This document shows positions 51,260 to 59,820 of a stretch of DNA of 64,000 nucleotides, piece after piece. Below the pieces are notes generated by a model, which saw nothing but the letters and a program-made list of their open reading frames with translations, searched no databases and was not told the DNA's origin. Within the stretch, counting starts at the first letter, position 1, and every line of letters begins with the position of its first letter. Source of the DNA: Fabrea salina (lineage: Eukaryota > Ciliophora > Heterotrichea > Heterotrichida > Fabreidae); assembly GCA_022984795.1 (NCBI GenBank), contig JALIHJ010000045.1, positions 1 to 64,000 of the forward strand, in the 5' to 3' direction. The translations under genes were made by a program, and so were the position numbers.

Positions 51260-52933
51260 CTAGTTAGTTCTGAGTTCTTTTAGTTGGCTTTCAGCAAACT
51301 GTTTAAGTTCACTCATGAAATTGACAACTTTGATTTTGTGGTTGTAGTAAAACTCAATGTCTTGTTTTATGTACTGCTCGTACTCGCCTAGTTTTCTGGG
51401 CAGTTCGCTTTGGAGGTGAGTTAGTTTCTTCTTAAGGTCTTCTTCTAACTCACAACTAGCAGACAACTCTAGTTTGCAGTCACTAATGCTTTCTTGGATT
51501 TTGGTAGCTTCGCAGTTAAGTTCTTCGAAGTCTTTGTTTTTCTGTTCAATTAAAGTTTTGAAGGAGTGGGGGTCTGAAATGTAAGATTTCTTGCGGTTGT
51601 CTAAGTCAGAGTTGGTTTGCCTCAGCTTCTCTTCTAAGTCAGGAACTGTGCTGAGTTTTTCGTGGTTTATGTTTTCCATGATGGTTTTTTCTTTAGCGTG
51701 TTCTTCAATCTTTTTTTGGATGTCTTCAAGCAAAGCTTGGGTGGCTTTTGACAAAGGGTTTAAGAAGTTAGCTGGCATCAAGAGTTTCGACTCCTCTAAA
51801 GGGTAGTCTTCTATAGCTTGGGTGTTAACGCCTACTCGCAAGTCAAGTCCACTAGAGTACTTTGCTCCAGGCGGGAGTAAGTAGAGTTCTTTGGCAGTGT
51901 GATGGTAGTGCTTCCACAAGTTACTAGCTTCTGCAGTGACTCTTTCAAGTTTTTTTTGGAGTTCCCACTGGAACTTTTGGAACTCGTCTTTTTGCTGAAG
52001 GACTTTGTTGAGAGTGGACTGGTAAGAGGTTGTTTCTTCTTTGATGCGTTCAATGTCTTCTTTAGAGAGTTCTTGTGTTTGGAGTTGCTTAAGTATGGTT
52101 TCTAGTTCTTCTCTTTCAGCAACTAGTGTTTCTTTGTTGGCTTCGTTTTCTGTAACTAAGTACTCTAGTTGGGCTTCGAGTTGTTGCTTGTGGGCTTTGA
52201 GTTCTGTGAAGTAGTTTAGGTTTGAGTTGTGTTCTTCTAAGTAACGAATCTGGTCTTCTAGTGACTTAGGATTAACTTGGTTGTGCTTGAGTACTTCTTT
52301 TTCTTTCTTTTTGCCTGAGATAAGTTCTTTAAACCGAGTTATCTGGGTGTGAACTTCTTTCACGCGCACTTCAAGTTTGTACCTGAGTTCTTCAAGTTCT
52401 TCACTGTAGTCTTGTCCTGTTATAAACAGTTCGTAAGCCCGCATTAAGTGTTCTGAAAACAAGTTTTCTTGGGTTACTTCTGAGTCGTACTCGTCTTGGT
52501 CTTCATGTGTAGCTTCAATGTACAAAACTAAGTCTAGCAGCCAGGTCAAAGCTCCCAGCAAACTAGGCCAGGTGTTGGGAGCGCCTACAGCTAAGAGTGA
52601 GTTTTTGCTGATGCTAAAAGGGTACCCTAAATTTTTGAAAAGAGTAGGCACTTCGTCTTCTAGTTTTCCTAGTATTTCGTACTGGGGGTCTATTCTGTGA
52701 ACTAGTGCAAGCAGCACAGTCATAAAGTCTTTTGAAGTTGGGAGTTGCAAACTTTTCATAGTGATTACTAAGTCTGACCGGTTAGAGTGCAGGTACTCCA
52801 GTATCCTTTTCTGGCAAGACACTTGGTACTGCTTGTCTGAAATAGGACGTGGGTCTGCTGTGTGTCTCCCACCAAACACGTTGCTTGCTCTGGCGTTCGA
52901 GGCTCTTGCTGATACCCGCGGTTTACTTTCCAT
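51260..52933 (-). CDS. NDC80: kinetochore protein NDC80
   Basis: 557 residues. After a basic N-terminal tail, a calponin-homology domain spans about 28-145, recognised by DPRPISDKQYQ, MKSLQLPTSKDFMTVLLAL, EVPTLFKNLGYPFSISKNSL and VGAPNTWPSLLGALTWL, all diagnostic of NDC80/HEC1. The rest is a long coiled coil, broken near residue 350, that would pair with NUF2. It attaches microtubule plus ends to kinetochores in the mitotic micronucleus. The length is near that of yeast and animal NDC80 (about 640). Confidence 0.95.
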   Translation of the reverse strand: MESKPRVSARASNARASNVFGGRHTADPRPISDKQYQVSCQKRILEYLHSNRSDLVITMKSLQLPTSKDFMTVLLALVHRIDPQYEILGKLEDEVPTLFKNLGYPFSISKNSLLAVGAPNTWPSLLGALTWLLDLVLYIEATHEDQDEYDSEVTQENLFSEHLMRAYELFITGQDYSEELEELRYKLEVRVKEVHTQITRFKELISGKKKEKEVLKHNQVNPKSLEDQIRYLEEHNSNLNYFTELKAHKQQLEAQLEYLVTENEANKETLVAEREELETILKQLQTQELSKEDIERIKEETTSYQSTLNKVLQQKDEFQKFQWELQKKLERVTAEASNLWKHYHHTAKELYLLPPGAKYSSGLDLRVGVNTQAIEDYPLEESKLLMPANFLNPLSKATQALLEDIQKKIEEHAKEKTIMENINHEKLSTVPDLEEKLRQTNSDLDNRKKSYISDPHSFKTLIEQKNKDFEELNCEATKIQESISDCKLELSASCELEEDLKKKLTHLQSELPRKLGEYEQYIKQDIEFYYNHKIKVVNFMSELKQFAESQLKELRTN

Positions 52934-53128
52934 ATTTAGGCGGTATGCTTTGGGACTTAACTAAGATTAACTAAGATTGGCTGGTTAGGGTTGTAGTTAC
53001 TGACTAGGTTCCAAAGCCCACTTACCACTTCTGGTAAAAGTTACTTTAACTAGTACCTAACTTAAGTTAGGGGTTTGTGTGGGTTTGCACAGCTTTAACT
53101 AAGTTTTTTCAACAACTTATAACCCAAA
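52934..53128. promoter_or_regulatory. divergent promoter region with perfect 16-bp palindrome
   Basis: 195 bases lie between NDC80 (minus) and the C2-domain gene (plus). CCTAACTTAAGTTAGG at 53056-53071 is a perfect 16-bp inverted repeat. A direct repeat of CTAAGATT(AA) occurs near 52965-52985. It may hold binding sites for both promoters; nothing is proven. Confidence 0.45.
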
Positions 53129-54058
53129 ATGAAGTTCCCCAAATTCTTCATCCGTAAAGTGCGTAAAAATTTAAACATATTAGTTATGAACTCTACAGAA
53201 AACACCGAGAGTATACATACAGTGCTTCTTTCAGTCAGAGTGATAGAAGCCAAGCTCGAAACCAATGTAGCTAAGATTGGAAGCATGAATCCAAGAGTCC
53301 AAGTTGACTGCTGCGGTCAATCCTGGGTCTCAAAAACTGCCAACAACATGCACAAAAATCCCGTTTGGCACCAAACCCACACGTTTGAACTCAACGAGGT
53401 TTCACCAGTGACAGTTTCAGTCCAGCACAAAAACTTTTTTCTGGGGACTTACGAAATAGGCAGTTGCTGCATAAAGGCACAAGACCTGAACTTCCGGAAA
53501 AAGGTAGGTTGGTGGAGTCTTACTTGCAACGGAGAAGCAGTAGGTGAGATTCTACTGGGCTACTACAGCGAAGAAAAAGAACTCAACAAGTACTCTAAGC
53601 TTATAAACGAAGTTGAACTCCAAAAAGAAGAAGTTAAGTTCTTCAAAAGGATTTACCTGCAGAAGATCTGCGAAGTCAAAAAAGACAGAAAGAAGCTCAG
53701 AAAGAGTGTGAAGGAACAACTTAAGAAAATCACTCCTTTGCCCACTGAAGAAAGCGAAGAAGAACAAGAGTGGGAGGCACAACTTAGGTTCCAACAACTA
53801 AAAGACATACAAGAAGACAAACAACAACTCTTAGAAAAAAACCAAAAAATCGAAAAAGAACTTGAAGACGTTAAAAACCAAGTAAGCAAAGCCATCCAAG
53901 TAAGCAAAAGTTCTGTGAAAAGAACTAGCTCTGACCAAAGGTTGCAGTTTAACAGAGAGAACTACATGAGGACTCTAGGTTTTGACTCAAAAGAAAAGAG
54001 AAAGGTAGGAACTCTGAACCTAAACTTGCCCTGTGCTCTTATAAGTAATCAACTGTAA
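53129..54058 (+). CDS. C2-domain and coiled-coil protein
   Basis: 309 residues. A C2-like beta-sandwich covers about 28-150: LLSVRVIEAKLE, MNPRVQVDCCGQSW, NPVWHQTHTFEL and LGTYEIGSCCIKAQDL are the usual strands, but the acidic calcium-binding loops are poor, so it may bind protein or lipid without calcium. Residues about 155-270 form a strongly charged coiled coil. It may start at Met1 or at the internal MNSTENTES (about residue 20). A cytoskeletal or ciliary role is possible. It lies 12 bases upstream of AOS1 on the same strand. Confidence 0.78.
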   Translation: MKFPKFFIRKVRKNLNILVMNSTENTESIHTVLLSVRVIEAKLETNVAKIGSMNPRVQVDCCGQSWVSKTANNMHKNPVWHQTHTFELNEVSPVTVSVQHKNFFLGTYEIGSCCIKAQDLNFRKKVGWWSLTCNGEAVGEILLGYYSEEKELNKYSKLINEVELQKEEVKFFKRIYLQKICEVKKDRKKLRKSVKEQLKKITPLPTEESEEEQEWEAQLRFQQLKDIQEDKQQLLEKNQKIEKELEDVKNQVSKAIQVSKSSVKRTSSDQRLQFNRENYMRTLGFDSKEKRKVGTLNLNLPCALISNQL

Positions 54059-54070
54059 ATTAAGTGTAAC

Positions 54071-54850
54071 ATGGAAGACTTGTCCACAGAAGAGAAACAA
54101 ATTTACGACAGACAAATCAGAATCTGGGGAATGGAGGCACAAGCTAAACTTAGACAAGCTTCAGTGACTCTACACAACTTTGATGCCTTTAACTCAGAAC
54201 TCTCCAAAAACATAGTGCTGAGTGGAATCAACCTAGCAGTGAAAGATACCTCTACTGTGCAAAGACCAGACTTAGTCTGCAACTTTTACTTAACAGAAGA
54301 AGACTTAGGAAGAAGCAAAAGCCAAGTAGCAATAGAAAGAGTCAAAGCTATTAACCCTTTAGTCCAAGTAAGTTCTGAAGCTGCTTCTGGGGTTGTCTGT
54401 GTTTCAGGTTCTTTTTCTGAAGTGCTTCTTGTAGCTGAAGAGTGCAGGGCTAATAACACTCCTTGTTACTGCGTTATAAGTGCTGGCAAAAGGATATTGG
54501 TTTTGGCAGACTTGATTAAAAGAACTCTTCAGGGAACCACTGAAGAGTACCTCAGCATCAAAGAAGCCATTTCAAAGGTCCCTGAGTTCTTAGAAACTTA
54601 TAGAAGAAGAAACAGCGGAGTCGTCAAAGCCTTTTTAGAAGCCCTTTATTACAGAGACTCTGGAAACCTAACTCAAACTGCTCAGAGTATACTAGAAGAC
54701 TTAGGAAGCAGTTTCATGCCAAGCATAAGTGTGGTTGCTGGACTAGTTGCAGAAGACATAGTCAACTTCACCACTGAGCAAGGCAACCCTTTCCACGCTT
54801 TGTTTTTTGACGGAGTGACTTCTGACGCTTTTCGGGTTAAACTGTATTAA
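54071..54850 (+). CDS. SAE1: SUMO-activating enzyme subunit 1 (AOS1)
   Basis: 259 residues, shorter than the usual ~340. The N-terminus IYDRQIRIWGMEAQAKLRQA carries the conserved DRQIRxWG with the Arg that reaches into the partner's active site. The ThiF/Rossmann fold follows, but the Gly-rich loop is replaced (LHNFDAFNSELSKN). The C-terminus FTTEQGNPFHALFFDG fits AOS1. It pairs with UBA2, which holds the catalytic Cys and ATP site, to activate SUMO. The loss of length lies in the middle. Confidence 0.85.
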   Translation: MEDLSTEEKQIYDRQIRIWGMEAQAKLRQASVTLHNFDAFNSELSKNIVLSGINLAVKDTSTVQRPDLVCNFYLTEEDLGRSKSQVAIERVKAINPLVQVSSEAASGVVCVSGSFSEVLLVAEECRANNTPCYCVISAGKRILVLADLIKRTLQGTTEEYLSIKEAISKVPEFLETYRRRNSGVVKAFLEALYYRDSGNLTQTAQSILEDLGSSFMPSISVVAGLVAEDIVNFTTEQGNPFHALFFDGVTSDAFRVKLY

Positions 54851-54854
54851 AGGC

Positions 54855-55157
54855 TTAAATTATATGTAAACTAGAATTCAAATGGATGTACTTTGCAATG
54901 TTGACGTGAGTGGCAGCTCGACAAATAACTTCCTTAGGAGACTCCTGAGGTCCTTCTACTTCGCGTATGAAAGAAGCCAGCCCTAGCACGGCTTCTAAGT
55001 CTTTTTCTTGGGTTTTGGGCTTTCTGCCCCGCCCTTTGCATCTGCCTAGTTTTTTCGACTTAAAATAGCCTGGACCAAAAAGTTCTTCAATGTCTTTTTG
55101 GATCTCGTTGGGGCTGAACTTGACTCTATCGGACTTTCTGACAATTGGTTTTTTCAT
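54855..55157 (-). CDS. small AT-hook-like basic protein
   Basis: 100 residues. KLGRCKGRGRKPKTQ in the middle contains GRGRKPK, the core of an AT-hook minor-groove DNA-binding motif. The N-terminal half is basic, and the C-terminal half (FIREVEGPQESPKEVICRAA) looks helical. A nuclear role is inferred from the motif only. Its stop is four bases from the convergent AOS1 stop. Confidence 0.65.
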   Translation of the reverse strand: MKKPIVRKSDRVKFSPNEIQKDIEELFGPGYFKSKKLGRCKGRGRKPKTQEKDLEAVLGLASFIREVEGPQESPKEVICRAATHVNIAKYIHLNSSLHII

Positions 55158-55225
55158 ATCTGGATCTTAAATTTTGCATATTGAAACGCTTTCGAAAAAA
55201 GCTTTGAAGGCAAAATGACTTTTAG

Positions 55226-55426
55226 TTATGTGGGACTTGGGGGTTGTTTAGGGTTCTGTAGGCATATTTTGAGGTCGTCAATATGGGCTTTGCACTGCCT
55301 CCAGTCGTTGTTGTGGTCTTTCAAGCACTGGTTGAGTGAGTTGGTTTGGGCAAGGCACCCAGTTTCAGCTACTTTGGCTTGGGCTTCGGCGAACTTAGGG
55401 TTGTCTTCTTGTATTTTATCACACAT
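55226..55426 (-). CDS. COA4: twin CX9C protein, cytochrome c oxidase assembly factor 4
   Basis: 66 residues. Two CX9C motifs are visible, CLAQTNSLNQC and CKAHIDDLKIC, separated by LKDHNNDWRQ. The text TGC(9)C...HNNDWRQC(9)C matches COA4/CHCHD8 closely, including DWRQC. Such proteins enter the mitochondrial intermembrane space and are oxidised by MIA40; COA4 supports complex IV copper assembly. An antisense open frame overlaps it but lacks any family likeness. Confidence 0.85.
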   Translation of the reverse strand: MCDKIQEDNPKFAEAQAKVAETGCLAQTNSLNQCLKDHNNDWRQCKAHIDDLKICLQNPKQPPSPT

Positions 55427-55444
55427 TATTTATAAATGCTGTTA

Positions 55445-56005
55445 CTAAGACTCTAAATTCATGATCTTGAACTGCTTGCACTGGTTGACTAAGCTCTTCA
55501 GCTGCATGTAAGTGCTCAAACAAATTACAGGAATAGTTACTCCAAAAACACTCAGAGGCACTAGTTTAGCAATAAGGTTCCAATATAGCTTCACAAACAC
55601 CCACACTTTAATCCAGAACTTTTCCTGGACACGAATAGCTCCTCTGTACTTCTTGAATGTCTGCATAAAGTTAGAAATCACCACATGGAACCTAAAACTC
55701 AGGTAAAACACCACAAACAAATTCAGCAAAATACTGTAGGTTTGCTGGGAGCTCCTCACTTTTTTGAGAATTTCCCAAAAAGACAAGTAACTCACATTGC
55801 CTAGGTACTCGAACTTGCAGATCTCGCAGAAAAGCCCAGTCCCCTTAGAGTTGGAGTTGCTGAGGACCTGTCTGAACCTTTGTCTGTTTTTTTCTTGAAG
55901 CCACCTTTGGAGGCACTTGTAGTGCACGTACTTAATGCTACCTGTACACTTGCAAGGGGCTATCATCTCTCCGCCTTCACTTAGACACAGTCGACATTCT
56001 GACAT
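55445..56005 (-). CDS. RING-CH (MARCH-type) membrane E3 ubiquitin ligase
   Basis: 186 residues. The first 65 residues form a RING-CH finger in C4HC3 order: CRLC...CKC...HYKCLQRWL...CEIC. Two hydrophobic segments follow at about 90-112 and 140-165, giving a hairpin in the membrane, as in MARCH proteins. These ligases ubiquitinate membrane proteins for endocytosis or ERAD. It starts 17 bases from a strong inverted repeat at 56022-56057. Confidence 0.9.
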   Translation of the reverse strand: MSECRLCLSEGGEMIAPCKCTGSIKYVHYKCLQRWLQEKNRQRFRQVLSNSNSKGTGLFCEICKFEYLGNVSYLSFWEILKKVRSSQQTYSILLNLFVVFYLSFRFHVVISNFMQTFKKYRGAIRVQEKFWIKVWVFVKLYWNLIAKLVPLSVFGVTIPVICLSTYMQLKSLVNQCKQFKIMNLES

Positions 56006-56021
56006 CTTTTATTTAAATTAA

Positions 56022-56057
56022 GCCGTCTGTGAAAACTTATGGGTTTTCTCTGACGGC
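56022..56057. other. imperfect inverted repeat (hairpin) upstream of the RING-CH gene
   Basis: GCCGTCTGTGAAAAC and GTTTTCTCTGACGGC form 15-base arms with 13 matching pairs and a six-base loop TTATGG. It lies 17 bases upstream of the RING-CH start in a 190-base spacer with no gene. It could be a dimeric protein-binding site, a leader hairpin or a fragment of a small RNA. Confidence 0.5.
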
Positions 56058-56195
56058 GTCACAAAAATTATGTTGGGCAAATGTCTAGATAGCCATTCAC
56101 AAGTACTTTGTACCCCAGCACTTAGCTGCCAACCCGATTAGTTTGGAGTGAAGTTGTCTGTTTTATAAGCTTAATTAAAGCATCCTTTTAAGGGA

Positions 56196-57242
56196 CTAAA
56201 AGAAAAAGGTTTTTTCGTCGATTTCAAACCTTTCGATGATTCTGGCTCGGTAGTAAAGGTAGATAGAACTAGTTATAAGCACTAAAGCACAGATAAAAGG
56301 CAGTGTGAACTCAAAGTCAAAAAACAAAGCACTCATTATGGCTGTTAGGAGCATTGCTACTGTAAGACAGATCACGTAGACTATGTTGTCTAGAAACTTA
56401 AATACAAAAGACAAACTCACTCCCATAGAAGTCTGGGCGATGAGCACATGCAGTGCGCTGCCGTCGAAACCGTAGAACAGTCCGTTTTCAATCAGTTCTT
56501 CGTTTAGAGTGAACACTAGAAATATAGAGTTGACTAGTATTCCGTAGGAGTAAAGCACCATGTTTTGGTAGAAGATGCTTAGTTCTTGAGTCTTTTTGTA
56601 GTTGAGTTCAGTGTAGATGCTTGAAGAAGTACTGCAAGTGCACATCACAAAGATCACAAGCAACCCTAGCAAGCTACCTGAAGAGCCTATTTCGGCTGAG
56701 GTGAGTTCAGGTGTAGCTAGTACAGCCCCGATAGTCAACAGCATCAAAGCCATCCACTGGAGGTCACTTAGTTTCTTTTTCATGATGAACCTGTAAAGCA
56801 ACCCAGCTGTCATGATTCTAATGTTGCCAAGTACGTGGAACAAGGCTGGGTTTATGAAGCTGATTCCGTAGTACACCAAAGTGTTGGAAGCCCCGTACAA
56901 AACTGCCGGCACTAAAAAGTGCAGTGACTGCTTAAATGGCAAACTCACTAGTTCTGGGCGCTTAAGGGGTTCTGTGCTTGTGTACTGGAAAACCAGCATT
57001 ACTCCGCAGAAGATCAGTTTCATGAGTTCAACTAAAATGACCATGACTGTTTTGTTGTAGGTGTAAGTGCCATCTGGTTGCTTAGAAGAGGCTATAGCTA
57101 GAGGTTGCCAGCTTTTGATTCCGATTGCTAAGGTTATCATAAGTAAGTACTTGAAGCAGTTGCGGTTCTGGAGTTTGCCGTTTGTACTTTCCAGTTTCTT
57201 AGGAAACATTTCGTGTAACTTGGACTGCTTGACAGCTGACAT
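56196..57242 (-). CDS. nucleotide-sugar transporter (SLC35A family)
   Basis: 348 residues from the ATG at 57242 (MSAVKQSK); an ATG at 57251 would add three. Ten hydrophobic segments are visible. SLC35A text includes PLAIASSKQPDGTYTYNKT, VYYGISFINPALFHVLGNIRI, MTAGLLYRFIMKKKLSDLQW and SLSFVFKFLDNIVYV. Members import UDP-galactose, UDP-GlcNAc or CMP-sialic acid into the Golgi in exchange for the monophosphate; the substrate is not clear here. It ends in TAG. Confidence 0.92.
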   Translation of the reverse strand: MSAVKQSKLHEMFPKKLESTNGKLQNRNCFKYLLMITLAIGIKSWQPLAIASSKQPDGTYTYNKTVMVILVELMKLIFCGVMLVFQYTSTEPLKRPELVSLPFKQSLHFLVPAVLYGASNTLVYYGISFINPALFHVLGNIRIMTAGLLYRFIMKKKLSDLQWMALMLLTIGAVLATPELTSAEIGSSGSLLGLLVIFVMCTCSTSSSIYTELNYKKTQELSIFYQNMVLYSYGILVNSIFLVFTLNEELIENGLFYGFDGSALHVLIAQTSMGVSLSFVFKFLDNIVYVICLTVAMLLTAIMSALFFDFEFTLPFICALVLITSSIYLYYRARIIERFEIDEKTFFF

Positions 57243-57426
57243 TTTTAGCACTCAGAGTTTCAGAAGGAAAGTGGCTTAACTTAGGCAACTACTCCTTTCA
57301 TTTATTTATTATGACGTCACATGGATACCAATATAGCCCTTGTGCCTTCACCCGCCAGCATTGAGCAGAACGTGAAAAAACTTGCAAACTAGAACTTAGT
57401 ACTTCCTTTTGATTAAGTTATACTTT

Positions 57427-59820
57427 ATGATGGAAAATACCTGCTCTTTTGGTTGCTCAGCTGCTTATCAGTGTAGCTGTGGAATTTTTCTCTGTGAACA
57501 TGTGGTGCTTAGTCACCTTAGGATAGGTCATACACCTAGTATTCTGCCTGAAGCCCAGATAGCTGATATGATTTCCCAGAAGAAAAAGGAAGTCATCCAA
57601 ATAACCGAAAGGGTTATTTCAGAGGCCCAAAAGCTGGCCTCACAGCAACTTGCCCGACTAAAAGAGCTGAGACAGGGTAACATTGAAGAAGCTAAAGAAG
57701 AACTCAACCAAGTCCAATTCAAGAAGCTATTCACTCAGCTCATCAACCAACTGGGCTTTTCGAACCAACTCCAAGAACTAGAGACCCAGAAAAGGACTTT
57801 GGAAGACAGAATTGATGAGCTCACCGAAAGACTAAACGAAGCCAGAAATACAGTTCAAGAACTCGAACAAAGAATGACTGATCTAAAAAGGGAGCTCCAA
57901 GAAACCAAAGCAGAACGCAACAAAGAGAAGACTGAAGGAGGAAATGAAATCCAGAGACTCAACAAAAGAATTGCTGATCTGGAAGGAAACCTCCAAATAA
58001 GCAACAAGGAGGAGGAACAGCTGAACCAAAAGACTGAATCAGAAAAGGAGAGAGTCCAGGGATTAAAGACCAGAATTGACTCCTTATTTCAGGAGTCTGA
58101 AAGAAGAGAGGTCAAGCCAGAGGAAATCCAGCCACTTGTGCTGGAAATCGATGAATTTGACCCAGAAAAGGCATACTGTTTGCATAGTCTGGGTTTTATT
58201 TATGACAACACGAAAGACTACGCCAGTGCTGAACAGTGCTATTTGAGAAGTATAAGGATTGGAGAGACTGTAGTTCCTGGGAGTAATGGTTTAGCCATTA
58301 CATATAACAACTTGGGGTTAGTTTACTACAACATTAAAAACTACTCAAAGGCAGAAGACTACTACCTCAGAGCCATCGGAATTAAGGAGACTGTAGTTCC
58401 TGGGAGTGCTGAGTTAGCCAATACATACAACAACTTGGGGTTCCTTTACTACAACATTAAAAACTACTCGAAGGCAGAAGACTACTACCTCAAAGCCATC
58501 GGAATTCAAGAGACTGTAGTTCCTGGGAGTGGTGATTTAGCCAATACATACAACTACTTGGGGTTCCTTTACTACAACATTAAAAACTACTCGAAGGCAG
58601 AAGACTACTACCTCAAAGCCATCGGAATTCAAGAGACTGTAGTTCCTGGGAGTGCTGAGTTAGCCATTACATACAACAACTTGGGGTTGGTTTACGACAA
58701 CATGAACAACTACTCCAAGGCAGAAGACTACTACCTCAGAGCCATCGGAATCCAAGAGACTGTAGTTCCTGGGAGTGCTGAGTTAGCCAATACATACAAC
58801 AACTTGGGGTTGGTTTACAACAACATGAACAACTACTCCAAGGCAGAAGACTACCACCTCAAAGCCATGAGAATTAAGGAGACTGTAGTTCCTGGGAGTG
58901 GTGAGTTAGCCAATACATACAACTACTTGGGGTTCCTTTACAACAACATTAAAAACTACTCCAAGGCAGAAGACTACTACCTCAAAGCCATCGGAATTCA
59001 AGAGACTGTAGTTCCTGGGAGTGCTGAGTTAGCCAATACATACAACTACTTGGGGTTCCTTTACTACAACATGAACAACTACTCGAAGGCAGAAGACTAC
59101 TACCTCAAAGCCATGAGAATTAAGGAGACTGTAGTTCCTGGGAGTGGTGATTTAGCCAATACATACAACTACTTGGGGTTCCTTTACAACAACATTAAAA
59201 ACTACTCCAAGGCAGAAGACTACTACCTCAAAGCCATCGGAATTAAGGAGACTGTAGTTCCTGGGAGTGCTGAGTTAGCCAATACATACAACAACTTGGG
59301 GTTCCTTTACTACAACATTAAAAACTACTCGAAGGCAGAAGACTACTACCTCAAAGCCATCGGAATTCAAGAGACTGTAGTTCCTGGGAGTGCTGAGTTA
59401 GCCATTACATACAACAACTTGGGGTTAGTTTACTACAACATGAACAACTACTCGAAGGCAGAAGACTACCACCTCAAAGCCATGAGAATTAAGGAGACTG
59501 TAGTTCCTGGGAGTGCTGAGTTAGCCATTACATACAACAACTTGGGGTTGGTTTACAACAACATTAAAAACTACTCCAAGGCAGAAGACTACTACCTCAA
59601 AGCCATCGGAATTCAAGAGACTGTAGTTCCTGGGAGTGCTGAGTTAGCCAATACATACAACAACTTGAGGTTCCTTTACTACAACATGAACAACTACTCA
59701 AAGGCAGAAGACTACTGCCTGAAGAGCCTAGAGATAAAAGAAGCAAGAAATCATCCTAATCTAGAAACTACGCGCAACAACCTAACATTACTTCGTGAAA
59801 GCATTGACAAATTTACCTAA
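57427..59820 (+). CDS. zinc-finger/coiled-coil protein with kinesin-light-chain-like TPR array
   Basis: 797 residues. The start is the ATG at 57427 (or 57430). The N-terminus has a Cys/His cluster (CSFGCSAAYQCSCG, CEHVVLSHLRIGH) like a B-box or other small zinc finger. Residues about 50-225 are coiled coil. From about residue 249, 13 tandem 42-residue TPRs follow, each near YYNIKNYSKAEDYYLKAIGI plus ETVVPGSAELANTYNNLG. The 42-residue spacing is that of kinesin light chain, which binds cargo adaptors. Repeats are nearly identical at the DNA level (126 bases). Its TAA overlaps the convergent LRR stop by four bases (CTAA). Confidence 0.87.
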   Translation: MMENTCSFGCSAAYQCSCGIFLCEHVVLSHLRIGHTPSILPEAQIADMISQKKKEVIQITERVISEAQKLASQQLARLKELRQGNIEEAKEELNQVQFKKLFTQLINQLGFSNQLQELETQKRTLEDRIDELTERLNEARNTVQELEQRMTDLKRELQETKAERNKEKTEGGNEIQRLNKRIADLEGNLQISNKEEEQLNQKTESEKERVQGLKTRIDSLFQESERREVKPEEIQPLVLEIDEFDPEKAYCLHSLGFIYDNTKDYASAEQCYLRSIRIGETVVPGSNGLAITYNNLGLVYYNIKNYSKAEDYYLRAIGIKETVVPGSAELANTYNNLGFLYYNIKNYSKAEDYYLKAIGIQETVVPGSGDLANTYNYLGFLYYNIKNYSKAEDYYLKAIGIQETVVPGSAELAITYNNLGLVYDNMNNYSKAEDYYLRAIGIQETVVPGSAELANTYNNLGLVYNNMNNYSKAEDYHLKAMRIKETVVPGSGELANTYNYLGFLYNNIKNYSKAEDYYLKAIGIQETVVPGSAELANTYNYLGFLYYNMNNYSKAEDYYLKAMRIKETVVPGSGDLANTYNYLGFLYNNIKNYSKAEDYYLKAIGIKETVVPGSAELANTYNNLGFLYYNIKNYSKAEDYYLKAIGIQETVVPGSAELAITYNNLGLVYYNMNNYSKAEDYHLKAMRIKETVVPGSAELAITYNNLGLVYNNIKNYSKAEDYYLKAIGIQETVVPGSAELANTYNNLRFLYYNMNNYSKAEDYCLKSLEIKEARNHPNLETTRNNLTLLRESIDKFT
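58171..59740 (+). repeat. 126-nt tandem repeat coding TPRs
   Basis: About 12.5 units of 126 bases code for a 42-residue TPR. Units differ mainly at a few codons (FLYYNIKN, LVYDNMNN, FLYNNIKN; GIQ, GIK, MRIK; AELA, GDLA, GELA), which are shuffled between units. The first and last units have diverged most. Confidence 0.95.

Noticed and set aside
55215-55448. Plus-strand open frame of 77 codons
   Set aside because: It is antisense to the COA4-like gene, whose twin CX9C pattern is far stronger evidence.
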